Shown one piece after another: positions 12,701 through 24,922 of a DNA stretch of 64,000 bases (position 1 is its first letter; each line of letters opens with the position of its first letter). Below the pieces are notes generated by a model. The model did no database searches and was not told where the DNA came from. It saw only the letters and a list, made by a program, of their open reading frames with translations. The translations under genes were made by a program, and so were the position numbers. This DNA comes from Nemania diffusa. Lineage: Eukaryota > Ascomycota > Sordariomycetes > Xylariales > Xylariaceae. The DNA is taken from NCBI GenBank assembly GCA_038501195.1, contig JBBPUQ010000003.1, forward strand, positions 5,548,501 to 5,612,500. The letters run 5' to 3'.

Positions 12701-13654
12701 GCAGCGCACTGCACTGGCTAGCTGAGTTCTCCGCTATGGGTGGATAGATAGGTGTCATTGTATGCAACATACCTAGGTAGGGACAGGCGAGTGGGCAGAG
12801 GTAGCCAAGGTAACTATAGGCTAGAGAAGTTCCGCGCTTGATGCAGGAACAGCAGGTAGATACTGATAGGTGCACTTAGGCAGGCTGTCAATCATCCATC
12901 GACAGGTGTGGAAAAGGAAAGCCAAGAACCGGGGTCCGAAAACGTGGGTGGTTCAAGGATCTGTCTGATCTGGTGTGTGTGTGTGCGTGTGTGATGCGTC
13001 TCTGTCTGTCTTTTCGCTTGTCTGTTGTCTGCGTGTGTGTGCGGCCCTCCCTATATAGGTACACATGTACACACATACATACCTAATATAGGTATTCGCT
13101 TTTTCTAGGCCAGAGGAACAATGAAGTTGGATCGGATCGTACTGGGCTCTTTGGAGATGAGGGTGTGGTATGGCAAGGTAGATTAAGTTAGGCGAGGTAG
13201 GCAGGCTGGTAGGTAGGGTGTCTTGATGTCTCATCTGTCGTGGGTGCGATGGCGGTTAATCGGGATCGATAGCCCTGATGTGATGCAATGCAAGATGGAA
13301 AGCCAAATCAAGTCACGTACAGGACTGTATTGGGCAGTGTAATCCATGGACGGGGGATTTGGTTACCTTGGATCAATCGGCACGTACCTGAGGGGATGCA
13401 ATCCAAGTCCGTCTACTGTATGGTAGAAGGCGATGATGCAAAACAAGGGTGCATCAGAAAGATCAGATACCTACCTATTATGGTGAGGTGAAAAGAGAAG
13501 AGGGAAGAGGGCGGAGAGGAGGGAAGGTTGAGGCGCGCATGAGATGGAAAACCCGATAGACTAGGTAAACTTTTCTTGATGAAACAACAGGTATGTATGT
13601 AGGTATGTAGGTATGTACAGTAGGCAGGTTAGCATAGTATAGTTAATTATTGTT

Positions 13655-13657
13655 ATG

Positions 13658-13703
<46 letters not shown>

Positions 13704-13706
13704 CAT
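13655..13706. repeat. Perfect 52-nt palindrome made of AAT/ATT triplets
   Basis: The left arm is ATG followed by repeated ATA triplets; the right arm is its exact reverse complement, 26 nt each with no spacer, so one strand could fold into a full hairpin or the duplex could extrude a cruciform. It is a triplet microsatellite that switches strand at its centre. Confidence 0.92.
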
Positions 13707-16700
13707 CATTCTAATTCTACTTCTAATTTTCCAGTTACACTGTTTGTTCCTTAGATGGAGAAGCTATACCCCTAGCATGTACCGAGTAGATGGTGTTATA
13801 ATTAGGTAGTAAGGTAGGTAGGTAGATATGTAGGTTGTGCAGAAGGAGGTCGGTCAGTTCTGCTGCCATACTAGGTAGGTATGTATGTATGTATGTTGTA
13901 AGTAGGTATGTGAGCTGCTTATATTATACCGAAGTGGGAAGTCCTTCATACGCCATCCTTAATGATCTACCTACTATCCGCAGCTGGGTGACTCGGCAGA
14001 GATGTAGCGTCAAGCAAACACGCATATACCTACCTACCTACTTACAGACACGCGCATAACTCTCCTCGGCTCCGTATCGTGAGCATAGAATACACTAATA
14101 GACACACCACCATGCATCGAGCGTGGTCATAATAATAGTACACGCACACTACGGAAAATGCAGGGGGGCAGGCATGTGGGTAGGGTAGTATTACCTACTG
14201 CCGTATGCTGGTGGCTTGTTTGCCAATGGGTTCTGCACATCATCACCCATACGCGCAGTACCTGGTAGTCATGCGTCATGAGGAACGATAAGTGACCTAC
14301 CTTCTACCTGCTGTACAGCCTACTTGGGTTGGTAACCTCACGAGTCGTCTATCTAGAACTAGCTAGGTACCGGAAACGGTGATGCGCTGTTGCGGCATCT
14401 CTGTCCGTTCGGTTTACTTCCGATTAATTGCCTACCTTACCTGCACATCATTTAAGATGGCAACGTTAGTCTAGCTGGAAAAAGCATGTTGTTAACGATG
14501 TACGGAGCCGAGTATATCTTACATACAACATGCTGGTATGTATCTCCTATTGGGTACCTACCTAATGTGGATGGGGCTTATACTTACCTACAGGTACCTA
14601 ACGTGTAGACAAATTATCTCCCATCCACATGCACCACTATACTGTAGTGCGGCTATAGTGGCCGTATGTGCCCACACACGTTTAGTAAACTTCTCTACTT
14701 AGGCCGATCCACCCTGTCATCTCAGGATAGTAGGCAGATGGATAGTCAGGATTATTATAGGAAGGAAGTAAGTTTAACCACTAGCTCAAGCCAAGACCTA
14801 TATAGAGCTATAGCCATTACTACGTACAGTATACGACTACTTAAGACCTATTAATACATTCTTTTATTATTGTTTCCTTGATGTGTCTAGTAGCGCCCAA
14901 CGAGCATGATGCCGACCCCTGGTCGAACCGGCGGCCACTTGTTACTGATTAATTACTTCCTTACCTCTTGCTTGCACCACCACAGCTCAAAGATAATGTG
15001 CGCAGGTATGTACAGCACTGTGGCTAGGTCGAGCGGGCTAGAAGGACATCAAAGGTACGTATCTTGTGCTGTTCGTGGCATTTACAGTACTTACAAGCTT
15101 AAATGTACATGACCTGACAGCTGCGGGCCCCTATGCCAAGAAGGGGGGAACGTCCAGAGTGGAGGGCAGTGGAGTGTAGTGGAGGGTGCATGTCGGCTTT
15201 GCCGTCTCAGCCGTCCGGCTTATACATCCAATGCGTCCATGCATTGCTTCTGGAAAACTTCGATTATGGGTCCTCGCACCCGGCGACCCAACAGATCGTT
15301 AATAGTCCCCAGGAGGCTGCAGGGATGATTTGAGATGCGCCGCTGTAACATACAGACAGCCACAGCATTGTTTGTTGCCTCACCTTTGCTACTGGGATAA
15401 GAGAGATACCCTAGGTAGATACCTACTTACATGCCTACCTACTTGCTACCCGGCACGGGTGAAAAAAAAATACCTTCCTATCTACTACGTAGATAAAGAT
15501 ACGTAATGAGAAAAAGGCACATATAGGTAGCCAAGGACAGCGCCCCGATCGGATTAATCGCTAACTGGAAACAAGCGCCGCTCAACCGCTCAACCCGGAC
15601 CACGATGACACCTTATAATAATACTACACTGTTTACGATACGATCTGCAAGATGCGCGCGCATTGTGCAGTGGTCAAGTCATCAGCCTCGGAACTATTGA
15701 TGGTAGAGAGGCCGCTCTGCACTCACGTCTGCGTCAATAGATACAAAAGTATTGAAACATTTGCAGCTGATCTTTTTTGGATGCGCAATTGGATGCCTCA
15801 CTTCTACGCTGGACACCTAGCATCTACCTATCAATCCTACCTAACCTACATATACATACAGTACATATGCAATTATGTCAGATTTTACGGGGATCCGTGC
15901 GTGCTGGACGGTACTTTATTTACCTCAGGTCGGTGGTACAAACCTACACATACATACGAGTGTCTGTCTACCTACAGGACTTGCCTCATGTATAGAGTAC
16001 GCGCTTCCCTAGTGCATACACGTATATACGTACATATGTTACCCTAAGGCTTGGGTGAGCAGGGACGTACAGAATACTGTGCATCTGCGAATAATAAGGA
16101 TGTCGTAATACATACCTCGTGTGGACTGATAGCACGGGCTAGTACTAACAATGTGTACTACCTTACCTACAATCGTACATCTATCCTTAAGCGTGTACAA
16201 GTATGCGTACTTAGGCATATCCGACAAGATCCGGTGCCATCTATTCCCAAAGGAGAAAATCTGTAAGTAGCACCGCCCGAATTGCTTACATGCCTCTGCA
16301 CTATCTATAATACCTAGGTCCATGGCTGGTCACGATTGACTATCTCCTGCCCTTCGAGCCGCCGCCGCCGCTGGGTACTCTATGGCGGGACCGACAGAAG
16401 TGAGGCCGACCTGCGGCAATAATTGAAGCTTCGCCAGCGCTGGCATAGGTATGGGATGAGGGGTGCATTCAATGCTTTGCAGCCGATACGAAAGAGCTGA
16501 TCTTCCAGAGTACTTTTATTAGCCTCGTATATCCGATACTATGACCCAGGCCAAGAAATATTGTCTCGGAAATGCGAAACATGCCCACATGCCGGCGCAC
16601 TTCTGGCGCTACCATCGTTATCGTGGGAGGCATGAGTCGATAGAGAATGACCGGTGACTGATTATAGACGTCTCAACATCCCGTTCACCTACCTACGTAT

Positions 16701-16721
16701 ATACGCTAGTGGCGGTGATGG

Positions 16722-16740
16722 CGTGTGTGTGTGTGTGTGT
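16722..16740 (+). repeat. GT dinucleotide microsatellite
   Basis: About nine uninterrupted GT units in the gene-free stretch. No gene lies nearby. Confidence 0.85.
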
Positions 16741-18144
16741 GGCCCTTCCTTTTTATCGAATCCCGCCTCCCCCCCAATGACGACCCCGGCTCGGCATCTG
16801 TTCCGTTCACAACCGTGACCCGAGGGAGCTGCTCTCTCGGCAAGATTGATCGGATCATGAACACGACGGGTACGGTACGGTGCGGTGCGGCTGCAGGTCT
16901 TGGGCTGCTAGGGTAGGATAGATGGTTATACTGCCCCGTGTACGTGGTAGCGTAACCTATCTGGGTACGTATTTATGTAGGTAGGTCAGCACTGGCTGTC
17001 TGTGAATCAATACCGTGACGAAGGCCCAGTGGATGAGGTTGGGGGCCTGCGCTAGTATGTACAGCTAAGTCCATGATGTTCTAAGCAGGACGATGGGGTG
17101 GAAAGTAAGCAGCATAAGCTGAGATTGCTATGATCGGATAAACACTCCCTATTACCTAAAGCAAATACTCACCTTTAAACTAGGTAGCTAGGCTCCATCA
17201 TGAGGAGGAGCGTAAGCCTGATCTACCTATGGTGATACTAGCGCACGAGAATAGATCGACGGCAAGCATGGCATGTTATACATAATTCTCGTCCATCGGA
17301 TAATTAGTGCATTGAGTGAAGGAATTTAGCGATGTCAAGACCGTCAAAGTCATGATTTGAGTTGAATGCAGCAGCACGGAGTATTGAGATACCTACTTCA
17401 TGATGTAGGAGTCTCAGTTTATTATCGTCATCCCTCCGCTGAGGCTAACGCCGTAGACTTGCACATACATAGCCCCTGCCACAAGCTGGGAGACAGCCAA
17501 GTTAAACCATCCGCTTTAATCCACGTTTTCTGGTGCAGATGTTGTCATACTGAAGTCTATGTCTAAAAAAAGTACCCATCTATTTAGATAGTCTAGACTA
17601 GGTATGTCTTAGAAGGAACCTACCCTAGGCATCGAGGTCTATTAAGCCCCCCCCCCTCCCTCCAAAACATGATTATAAAGGCAGGATGCCTCTGACGGAA
17701 AAAGGGGCCTCATCAGCGAGAGTCCCTAAATTAAAATCGCTCGTTCGCAGTCAGAAAATCTGACGAAAGACGAAAATATATGTGACAAATCGTAAAGATG
17801 TTTAGCGTTCATTCCCTTATTCCTAGGAAATATCCTACTACAGCCTTGTGCTGCAATTGCCAGAGGATGAGCTTTAGGGGCTGTTAGCACTTGGGGTATG
17901 ATACGTTCTTCTATAGAGCGGCTGTCACGTAGGACGACACAGACAACGCTACGTAGTGACATGGCGATTGGGCAAGTATTAGTGTGGCATCTAATAAAAT
18001 ACGTCATGTGAATGTATTTCTATACAACCTTCCTGTCCACAAATGTACAAGGCCGTATGGGTTATGATTTCCTCTATCTTTCGTCCTGTCCCTCAACAGT
18101 ATGCTCCTGTATGCCCGTTTTGTACCGGGTTTAGGTCTTAAAAT

Positions 18145-19051
18145 TTACCAATATTGGGGCTTAACAAAGTCGGCAAAGGTTTTGGGCTCTTCGTAGCCGT
18201 GGTGGTCGTCGTGGTGGCCATGGCCATCGTCCTGGGGTCCAACATACTCCATCTTGTAAACACTGCCGCATTCGGGGCATCGCTCAACCGGTCGCTCGCG
18301 AGACATCTAAGATAGAGGGTATCGTGTTAGCCCCTTAAAAAGGCAGCAGCTCTGTTATCGTAGGCTGCATTTAATAAACATGGGATAGAAAGGTAAACAT
18401 ACGCCGAGCCATGTGACAATGTGAGAGTCAGCGGGAGAGCCAGTGCAACCGGCATACTGCTCGTCACCTGCAGACTTGACAATAATGGGGTTGTCGAGGG
18501 TTCCTAGACAGCTTGTGAGCTCCGGTGTTTTCGTGGTAGGAATTCCGTAGGCGGGAAAAGCGTCAGACCTTTCCGTGAAGAGTCGAGGGGTCTCATATCG
18601 AAGATGTCTACACCCTGCATCTTTCCTAGAATCTCCAATCGCTCTAGACCGGTGGACTGCTCGAGGTCGGTGGGCACAGTTCCGGGGGCAGCACCAGCGC
18701 CAATGAGGTCTTCCTCGGTCTTAATCTCTGTTTTTGGTGCCATGCAACGTCAACAGAAGCCCAATTGGCGGTAATCACTCCTGGCGGGTCTCATCGTACC
18801 TTCGAAGGCCTTCACCTTCTGGCTAGCGCTGGCATGGGGCTCGACCTTCTTCGCGTCGCCTGCGTGGATTGGATCAGTCAGGGTCAGTCATTTGGTGGTC
18901 ACAACGGAAGCGTGCGGTTCGTCGGGTGCCAAGGAGGCTGCGGGCTCTTACGTCGGATGACAGATGCGGCAAAGCTGCGGCGGGCGACGGGGACGACGGG
19001 AGACACAGCGGCTCGACGAGCGATGGCGGCGGCAGAACGTTGCAAGAACAT
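18145..19051 (-). CDS. cox4: Cytochrome c oxidase subunit 4 (Cox4; mammalian Vb type)
   Basis: A 193-residue zinc-binding subunit of respiratory complex IV on the matrix side. Five exons: 18952-19051, 18800-18859, 18569-18727, 18403-18503, 18145-18306, all in phase. Residues 1-34 are an Arg/Ala/Ser-rich mitochondrial presequence without acids. The core carries EIKTEEDLIGAGAAPGTVPT and GLERLEILGKMQGVDIFDM, typical of fungal Cox4. Zinc ligands are seen as C126, H134, C150 and C153 (the CPEC pair), matching the yeast C-H-C-C set. A His/Asp-rich C-terminal extension (GHGHHDDHHGY) follows. Intron 3 uses an atypical donor, GTCTGA, but both sides match the family (SSRKG|TLDNPI). The gene is divergent from nothing close; a Nudix gene follows in the same orientation upstream. 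Confidence 0.95.
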
Positions 19052-19828
19052 GGCGGATTCGAGTGTTGCTGGTAGGTCGGACGTTGACGTTGTTGCTGGC
19101 GGGGGAATGGATATAGAATTGAAGATGGGGTGAAGGTCGATGGAGCGAGGGATTTGCAGTGGTCTGATTTGACAATGCACAGAGAGTCCCGAGCTCGAAC
19201 CGACTGGCGGTTAGTCTAAGTAAGGTTCTTTCCTAATTCGGAGTTAGTCGACATTTCCATGAGCTTTGACCACCTGTAGTCTATCGACTGTCTCTCTGAG
19301 GTACATAGGTATACAGAATACTGACGATGTTTGATCACGTGATCTTTGATTTAAAGTTGCCGTCAGTGTCAGCTGCTGCATGGATATACCTTTCTACGTA
19401 GCGGGGTACCGACCAGGTCCTACCAGGTACGGTGTATTAGAGTATCATAGTGCGTATACTTGTTTTTTTTTTCCACATTTGATGATAAGTCAGTACTACT
19501 GCGTATCTATCATATTTCATGGATAGTTATATGAGCTCAGGACAGTTGCACACAAACATCAGAATAACGACTGGGATGTGGTAAAAAGGGAGAAGAAAAT
19601 CAACAAAATGATTACGAGCTTTTTCTATTTCGTACAGGGAGCGGGCCGTGTTCATTTGCCCGGCTGTATGCTGTGAATACTATCATATTTAAGCCTGAAT
19701 CTAGCCTTTTCATTTCTTGACCAGCTCTTGCATCAACTGAGACATACTGGAAGCCCCGAAGCCTCGCTTCTAGGGGACCGCTGTGCTGGTATGATATCGA
19801 TACTGATCGGTATATCTTAGATGCGGTC
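19052..19828. other. Intergenic between cox4 and the Nudix gene
   Basis: Contains the cox4 promoter (just right of 19051) and the 3' region of the Nudix gene. No further gene seen. A T run lies at about 19464-19471. Confidence 0.5.
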
Positions 19829-20437
19829 TCAAATTCCAGATTTCTTTTTATCTGTCTTAAAAGAGCCCAGAATTGCGGCCTCCTGTGGGCTAGATGTGTA
19901 GACCAGGTCTACATCGCCACACTTCTTCGCCTTGGCCTCGTCCTCGGTAACCCACAGGAAGGCAGCATGCTCATTGGGGTCAAGCTTCACATCGTAGGCC
20001 TCAACGTCGATAACGAAGGAAAACTTACAGACGCAGGCGGGGCGGCGCGTGAGAAAGGTATAGCCCTCCCCAACCACTCCGGTCACGCGGCGCGCCCGCA
20101 GACCCGTCTCCTCCCACAGCTCCCTCACGAGGCCGTGCAGGAGCGACTCGTCCTCGGCGTCGATGGTGCCCCCTGGGACCTCCCAGCGGAGCGGGTACGA
20201 GTCGTGCGGCGCGCGCTGAACGACCAGTAGCCTGCCGGCGTCGTCGAACACGAAGGCGCCGACGCAGATGCCGTGGAGCTCCGGGGCCGTTTCCAGATAT
20301 GCACCCAGGGGCACCTTAAAACTCGCGACGGATGGGTCGCAGATGAAGCCGGTGGGTGCTGTGTCCGGTGGTGAGGTAACGGCTGCTGCCGTTGTATGTG
20401 TTATAGGCGGGACGGATGCCATGCCGATCCCGTTCAT
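19829..20437 (-). CDS. Nudix hydrolase family protein
   Basis: A single-exon 202-residue protein of the Nudix fold, which hydrolyses nucleoside diphosphates linked to another moiety; the substrate cannot be told. The core runs from about 55 (HGICVGAFVFDDAGRLLVVQ) to 185. The Nudix box is GGTIDAEDESLLHGLVREL followed by WEETGL: the REL-W-EE-TGL half is perfect, so metal-binding glutamates are present, while the first spacer between the Gly and the first Glu is one residue longer than the textbook Gx5E. About 45 N-terminal residues are Thr/Ala/Pro-rich and not part of the fold. The C-terminus is Lys-rich. No introns and no signal peptide are visible, suggesting a cytosolic enzyme. Confidence 0.9.
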   Translation of the reverse strand: MNGIGMASVPPITHTTAAAVTSPPDTAPTGFICDPSVASFKVPLGAYLETAPELHGICVGAFVFDDAGRLLVVQRAPHDSYPLRWEVPGGTIDAEDESLLHGLVRELWEETGLRARRVTGVVGEGYTFLTRRPACVCKFSFVIDVEAYDVKLDPNEHAAFLWVTEDEAKAKKCGDVDLVYTSSPQEAAILGSFKTDKKKSGI

Positions 20438-22901
20438 GTGGCCCTAGGCTAAATGTGTGCGTGTGTGGTGCTGTAAGAAGGCGGGTGAAGGTGGAGTTTT
20501 AGCGAGGTGGCGCGATGGCTTGGTGTATAAGATAGATTTGTAGTTGTTCTTTCGGCGTCGAGTATATCTTGACTCCCGTAGCTTTAATTGACGATGCGAG
20601 CCTCTTTATTCTAGGTCTGGTAGGAGAGATTCAGCATCAACAAAACAGTCATTCTGCCTTGACTGAGAAGGGGAGAGGCTTTAGGCGGATTGCTGCGCCT
20701 AGAAATATGACTCATCGGTCTAGGTATTCACGATGAAAAGCGAAGCCCAATGAGATAAGTCTGCAGTAGTGCTCCTCATGGCTAAACCTGGTCACAAAAC
20801 ACCTACCTGCACGCAGTCAGGCAACCGACTCTCGCTCCTCGCCTAGAGATAGAGAGTCTCATCGCGATGCCCTACTAGCAGCGTGAAGATACGATTATAC
20901 AGAGTATTAGCGCGGAGCTATACCTACCTAAGATATTAGATATTCTGTCTGTATGGCCACCTGGGCATATCTTCGACTCGCATTATGGGATTCAATCGCT
21001 CTGATACGCCGTTGGCGACCTTGAATGTAACATACACACCGCCTCCACGGAGCATTAAGTAGAATGTGAGTATTTCGTTTGGTTGCTTGGAAGTCATCTT
21101 AGTAGGATTGCGTATGTCGCATTGAATGACTACACAGGTATCTGATATACCTATTATTGGTCGCGATATACATGAAGCCTATTCCTTCCTACCTATATGT
21201 ATGTAACTTTAGGTAACGTGCGCTAAGAGTGCCTACCTACATAGGTAGGTTATGTAGGTAGGTATGTATCTAAGGTAGAGTCGGTATTGCACTGCGACTG
21301 GGTGACTTCTCTTCCAAGGTATTTAGATAAGTAGGTAGGTCACAACATTGCTTGGTCGGTACTAACTTTATCAACTTCCTATCTAGATGCTTAGATGGGG
21401 CCTTTGTGTGGGTGCATTGGGTGCATCTGGTGCGCAACATCAATCACTTAATTATCGATTATTGGGAACTACTTACATCGACAACTACTCAGGAGCGCAA
21501 TGTGGGCTATATATATACCGATGCGGTAGAAACAACGTTGGAAGCTGAAAAGGCGCCGAAAAGGAGTTAGAAGGGGTTGCCGAGATCTCCCTGCAGCACT
21601 GAAACAAGCAGGCTGATCCGATCCCCGTGAAACGGATGCCTCACACTCGCAGTGCATGGTAACATTCTGGCGCGCGATCCTGCGACCTGGGTACCTACCT
21701 ACGCACGTTACCTAACACTTAAACTAGGTACCTATACGTATAGGAGGTAGGTAGCCTGCGCTAGAGAATATAGCAGTGTACTAGTCTAACGTACCTACTA
21801 GATAGACTAAGCTCAGGTGAGGCAGCAGATTTCCCCATCCACTTACATCTTCCCTACTAAGTGTTCCATGTTAGGTACTTGATTTAGTTATACTTACGTA
21901 CTGCAACGCAGACAAGTTCCTTGGATAGACCAATACCAACATCAGATGCTCAGCCATGGCGGTGCCCAGTGCAAGAGAATAAAAAATAATAAAAAATCCA
22001 AGACTGCCATGTCCTGTCCAAGCACTTGGCGCGACTTCTACCTGCCTGCTGTAAGCTGTCTGGTGAAATAGTCCTCGGCGGAAATGCAGTTTCGCGCCAG
22101 GACTCCACCAAAACCCTCATCGAGACCGTGGCCCCTGTCACGCTCCCTGGCGAGACGAGGCGAGCGCAATGGCCTGTTTCGAGGGGGAGCCCGTAGTATT
22201 GCGACTCTGCGCGAGGATGATGACCAATACCGTTTGATCTCCCAAATAACCCGAGCCTGAACTTAGCAGCAGCAGCAGCAAACAGTGGGAAAACTCAGGA
22301 GAGGAGAACCCGCGTTTGAGACGGCGCCGCAGCCAATTCTCTTGGGAGCTCCTCGTGCTCGCAGCGGAGCTTGGCTCGCACCAACCAAGCCTGCCCAGCC
22401 CCATGCCGTCGCCCTGGCATCGTGGTATCTTTCGTTTGTGGCCTGTCTTCTGCTGCTAACCAAGTCGATCTCTCATTCACTTCTCCCCATTGAGTCTACT
22501 GTTAATGTCGATGAGACCAGGATTGTCTCTTTTCCTTCTTGGTATTTTCTTAGAGAGCCGAGACCGGTCCATATCCTTCTCAGCAGTATTCTCGTCCTTC
22601 TCATTTGTCTTGTCGTCTTCGTTCTCGTTCGCCTTGCTGTGTTGACATAGCAAGCCATTAATCATACCATTTCGTTTCTTTCCCTTCCTATTCCCGCGAC
22701 TTCTCGTTCTCTTTTTTGCATCTTCTTTGGCGCCGTGTGTTCTCTCCAGGGACCGTCAATATAGAGGAACTTGTCCTTTGGGGTTTATATCTTTTCGTGG
22801 GTTATTATTCGTCTCTTACGGTGGATGCTGCGCTACCCCGAGGAATCCCTGAACGCTCTCATATACATGCATATCAAATCACAACTGGGATCGTTCCAGG
22901 C
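20438..22901. other. Intergenic between Nudix gene and aspartic protease gene
   Basis: No supported gene. It has TAGG/CCTA-type short repeats at about 21230-21275 and 21690-21750. A 121-residue open frame at 22285-22650 on + has no family resemblance and its open character seems due to base composition; I treat it as the promoter/leader side of the protease gene. Confidence 0.5.
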
Positions 22902-24638
22902 ATGTCATATCGACTCTTTTCCTTCTTCTGCCTTATCATAGCAGCCCGATTCAGCGATGCCTTGTCTATCGAGCGCAGTAGCAGTCGTTATGTGAAGCTA
23001 CCAGTTGTTCATTCGACAAACCGAAAAGTATTTTCCAAGGTGTATGAGAGCAAGCGAGCTATCGCTACTGTGGCTCTGGCCAAAAGATCTGATGTAGCCT
23101 ATTATGCCAAATGTCCGTTTTGGTTCAAGCCAGTCCCCTCTACTAGATAGGGTGTTGCTAACTCGTGCAAAGTAAACATCGGCACACCAGCCCAGGAAGT
23201 CTATGTTCAGTTAGATACTGGCTCGTTTGAGCTATGGGTTAACCCCAACTGTACAAACCTAGAGGGGACATCCGACGTGGCATTTTGTAATGCGATTGGT
23301 CGTTACGACCCATCCTCGTCATCAAGCGCTGTCGAGTCATCTTCGACGAAAACGCTGAGATATGGGATTGGAAGCGCCAATATTCAGTATGTGACGGATA
23401 CCGTTGGTCTCGCAGGCACAGGTACGACCTTGGCATCAGTTTTCGTGCCAATACCAGCCGTCTAATCAGTTTAAGCAGATGCCCTCTTACAAGACGTTCA
23501 GTTCGGAGTCGCATTTGAAACGTCAGATGAGTTTTCCGGTATTTTAGGTATTGGTCATGGCGAAAACGTGACCATCCGCTACAAAAATATGATTGATCAG
23601 CTGGCGGCCCAGGGGGCCACGAACACGAAAGCCTTCAGTCTCGCCTTGGGTAGTAAGAGTGAGCAGGAAGGTGCTATAATATTTGGTGGCATAGATACCT
23701 CTAAATTCACCGGTACCCTTCAGACGCAACCTATCATACCAGCTGCTGACTCGCCCGATGGGGTTCCAAGATAGTAAGGACTCACCACACAATAATGAGC
23801 TGGGGCCGAACCCCTGTTGACAGCCTCGCCGTGCTTTGAGACAACGATTTGAGCTAGCTAACATGCCTATAGCTGGATCGCTATGCAATCTTTGAGTATC
23901 ACCCCACCCAGCGGGAACACGAAGCAATACGCCAACACCTCGATGGACGTTTTTCTTGACAGCGGCGCTACATTATCTCTTCTACCCACGAGCTTAGCAA
24001 ATTCCATTGCGGCGGATTTTGGCGCGGACGCGACGGATCCTAATGGGTTCTACCCGGTTGATTGCAGTTTCAACAATCAGTCAGGAACGCTCAATTTCGC
24101 ATTTTCCGGCGTCACTATCCGTGTACCGTACCGAGAGATAGTTCGAGAAATTCAAACCTCGTTCGGTGTCCAGTGTTATCTTGGCATTAGTCCCAGCGAC
24201 GACTTTGCTCTCCTTGGTGACACGATGCTACGGTCCGCTTATGGTGAGTTATGACTTGCAGCTTTTGCTACCCCTTCTGAGCCCTGGATGGAAGTCTGAT
24301 GTTCTATCACAGCCGTCTTCGATCAAACAAACAATGCTATTCATCTAGCCCAGTACTCGAATTGCGGATCCAATGAGAGCGAGATTACGGCCCAAATGGA
24401 TTGGAGCAGTGTGACGGGTGAATGCCAGGCGCCTAACTTCCAGGCGGCCAACGCGGACTCGGATCCGCTAACTTCGAGCAATAGCACCGGAACCGGAACC
24501 GGAACCGGGACGGGAACGGGGGCGAGCGACTCTACGGACTCTAGTGCATCGACATGGCAGAGCTCGGGTCTCAGTCAGTTGGTAATGATTTGGGCGATAA
24601 TTTATACTTTACATTTGGGGACAGGGCTTTTTGTATAG
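22902..24638 (+). CDS. Secreted GPI-anchored aspartic protease (yapsin/OPSB type)
   Basis: A 483-residue pepsin-family protease. Five exons in phase: 22902-23112, 23173-23421, 23479-23773, 23873-24243, 24313-24638. Residues 1-20 form a signal peptide. A Lys-Arg at 61-62 ahead of SDVAYYAKLNIGTPAQ looks like a Kex2-type propeptide cleavage site. Both catalytic aspartates are present: DTGS at 85-88 and DSGA at 281-284. Between them is the usual GILGIGHGE flap-side sequence. The C-terminal part is Ser/Thr/Gly-rich with (GT)n, followed by a hydrophobic tail ending LGTGLFV, fitting a GPI-anchor signal. Intron 1 has a weak donor (GTCCGT) but a perfect CTAAC branch site, and the join gives YYAKLNIGTPAQ. 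The gene is tail to tail with the NmrA-like gene. Likely a cell-surface processing protease. Confidence 0.9.
24484..24521 (+). repeat. Degenerate GGAACC hexanucleotide repeat coding Gly-Thr
   Basis: A short tandem run of about six units inside the last exon of the protease gene, encoding alternating Thr-Gly in the Ser/Thr-rich stalk that precedes the GPI signal. Such stalk repeats vary in length between isolates. Confidence 0.75.
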
Positions 24639-24922
24639 AGTTTCTTCCTGTTGGCAAATAGGCAAGTTATACAATCATTGCATTGAAGCCGGCGTTCGGG
24701 GATACAATTTCTATTAGATGCCAACAAATATTACAGGTTTTCTCGCGCCCTTACTCATCAGTCATTATTTCCCCCCTTAATGCTTGCTCTAGAATAGCCT
24801 TCGTTAGTTCTATCAGCTATATACGATCTAGACACAAAACTCCAGTTTTCTAACATTTTGTCACGCACCAACCAAAACATCTCCGTCATTGCCGCGTACC
24901 AACGAGAACCTAGATATATAGA

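Larger units (their letters stand above)
9717..18144. other. 8.4 kb gene-free stretch rich in short TAGG/CCTA repeats
   Basis: No exon with family resemblance or a convincing intron-exon structure is visible on either strand. The sequence is a mosaic of GTAG/TAGG/CTAC-type tetranucleotide runs (for example 12470-12490, 13590-13620, 13805-13905, 14030-14045), GT-rich microsatellite (12970-13040, 16722-16740), two TACCTAGGTA palindromes (10699, 12770), and the 52-nt AT palindrome at 13655. The left edge must hold the promoter of the 741-residue gene. Non-coding RNA cannot be excluded from sequence alone. Confidence 0.6.

Noticed and set aside
15652..16047. 131-codon frame in the gene desert
   Set aside because: Composition is that of translated TAC/TAT repeats (Tyr/Thr-rich); no start context, intron or domain support.
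22285..22650. 121-codon frame upstream of the aspartic protease
   Set aside because: No family resemblance and no plausible splice link to the protease, whose signal peptide starts at 22902.
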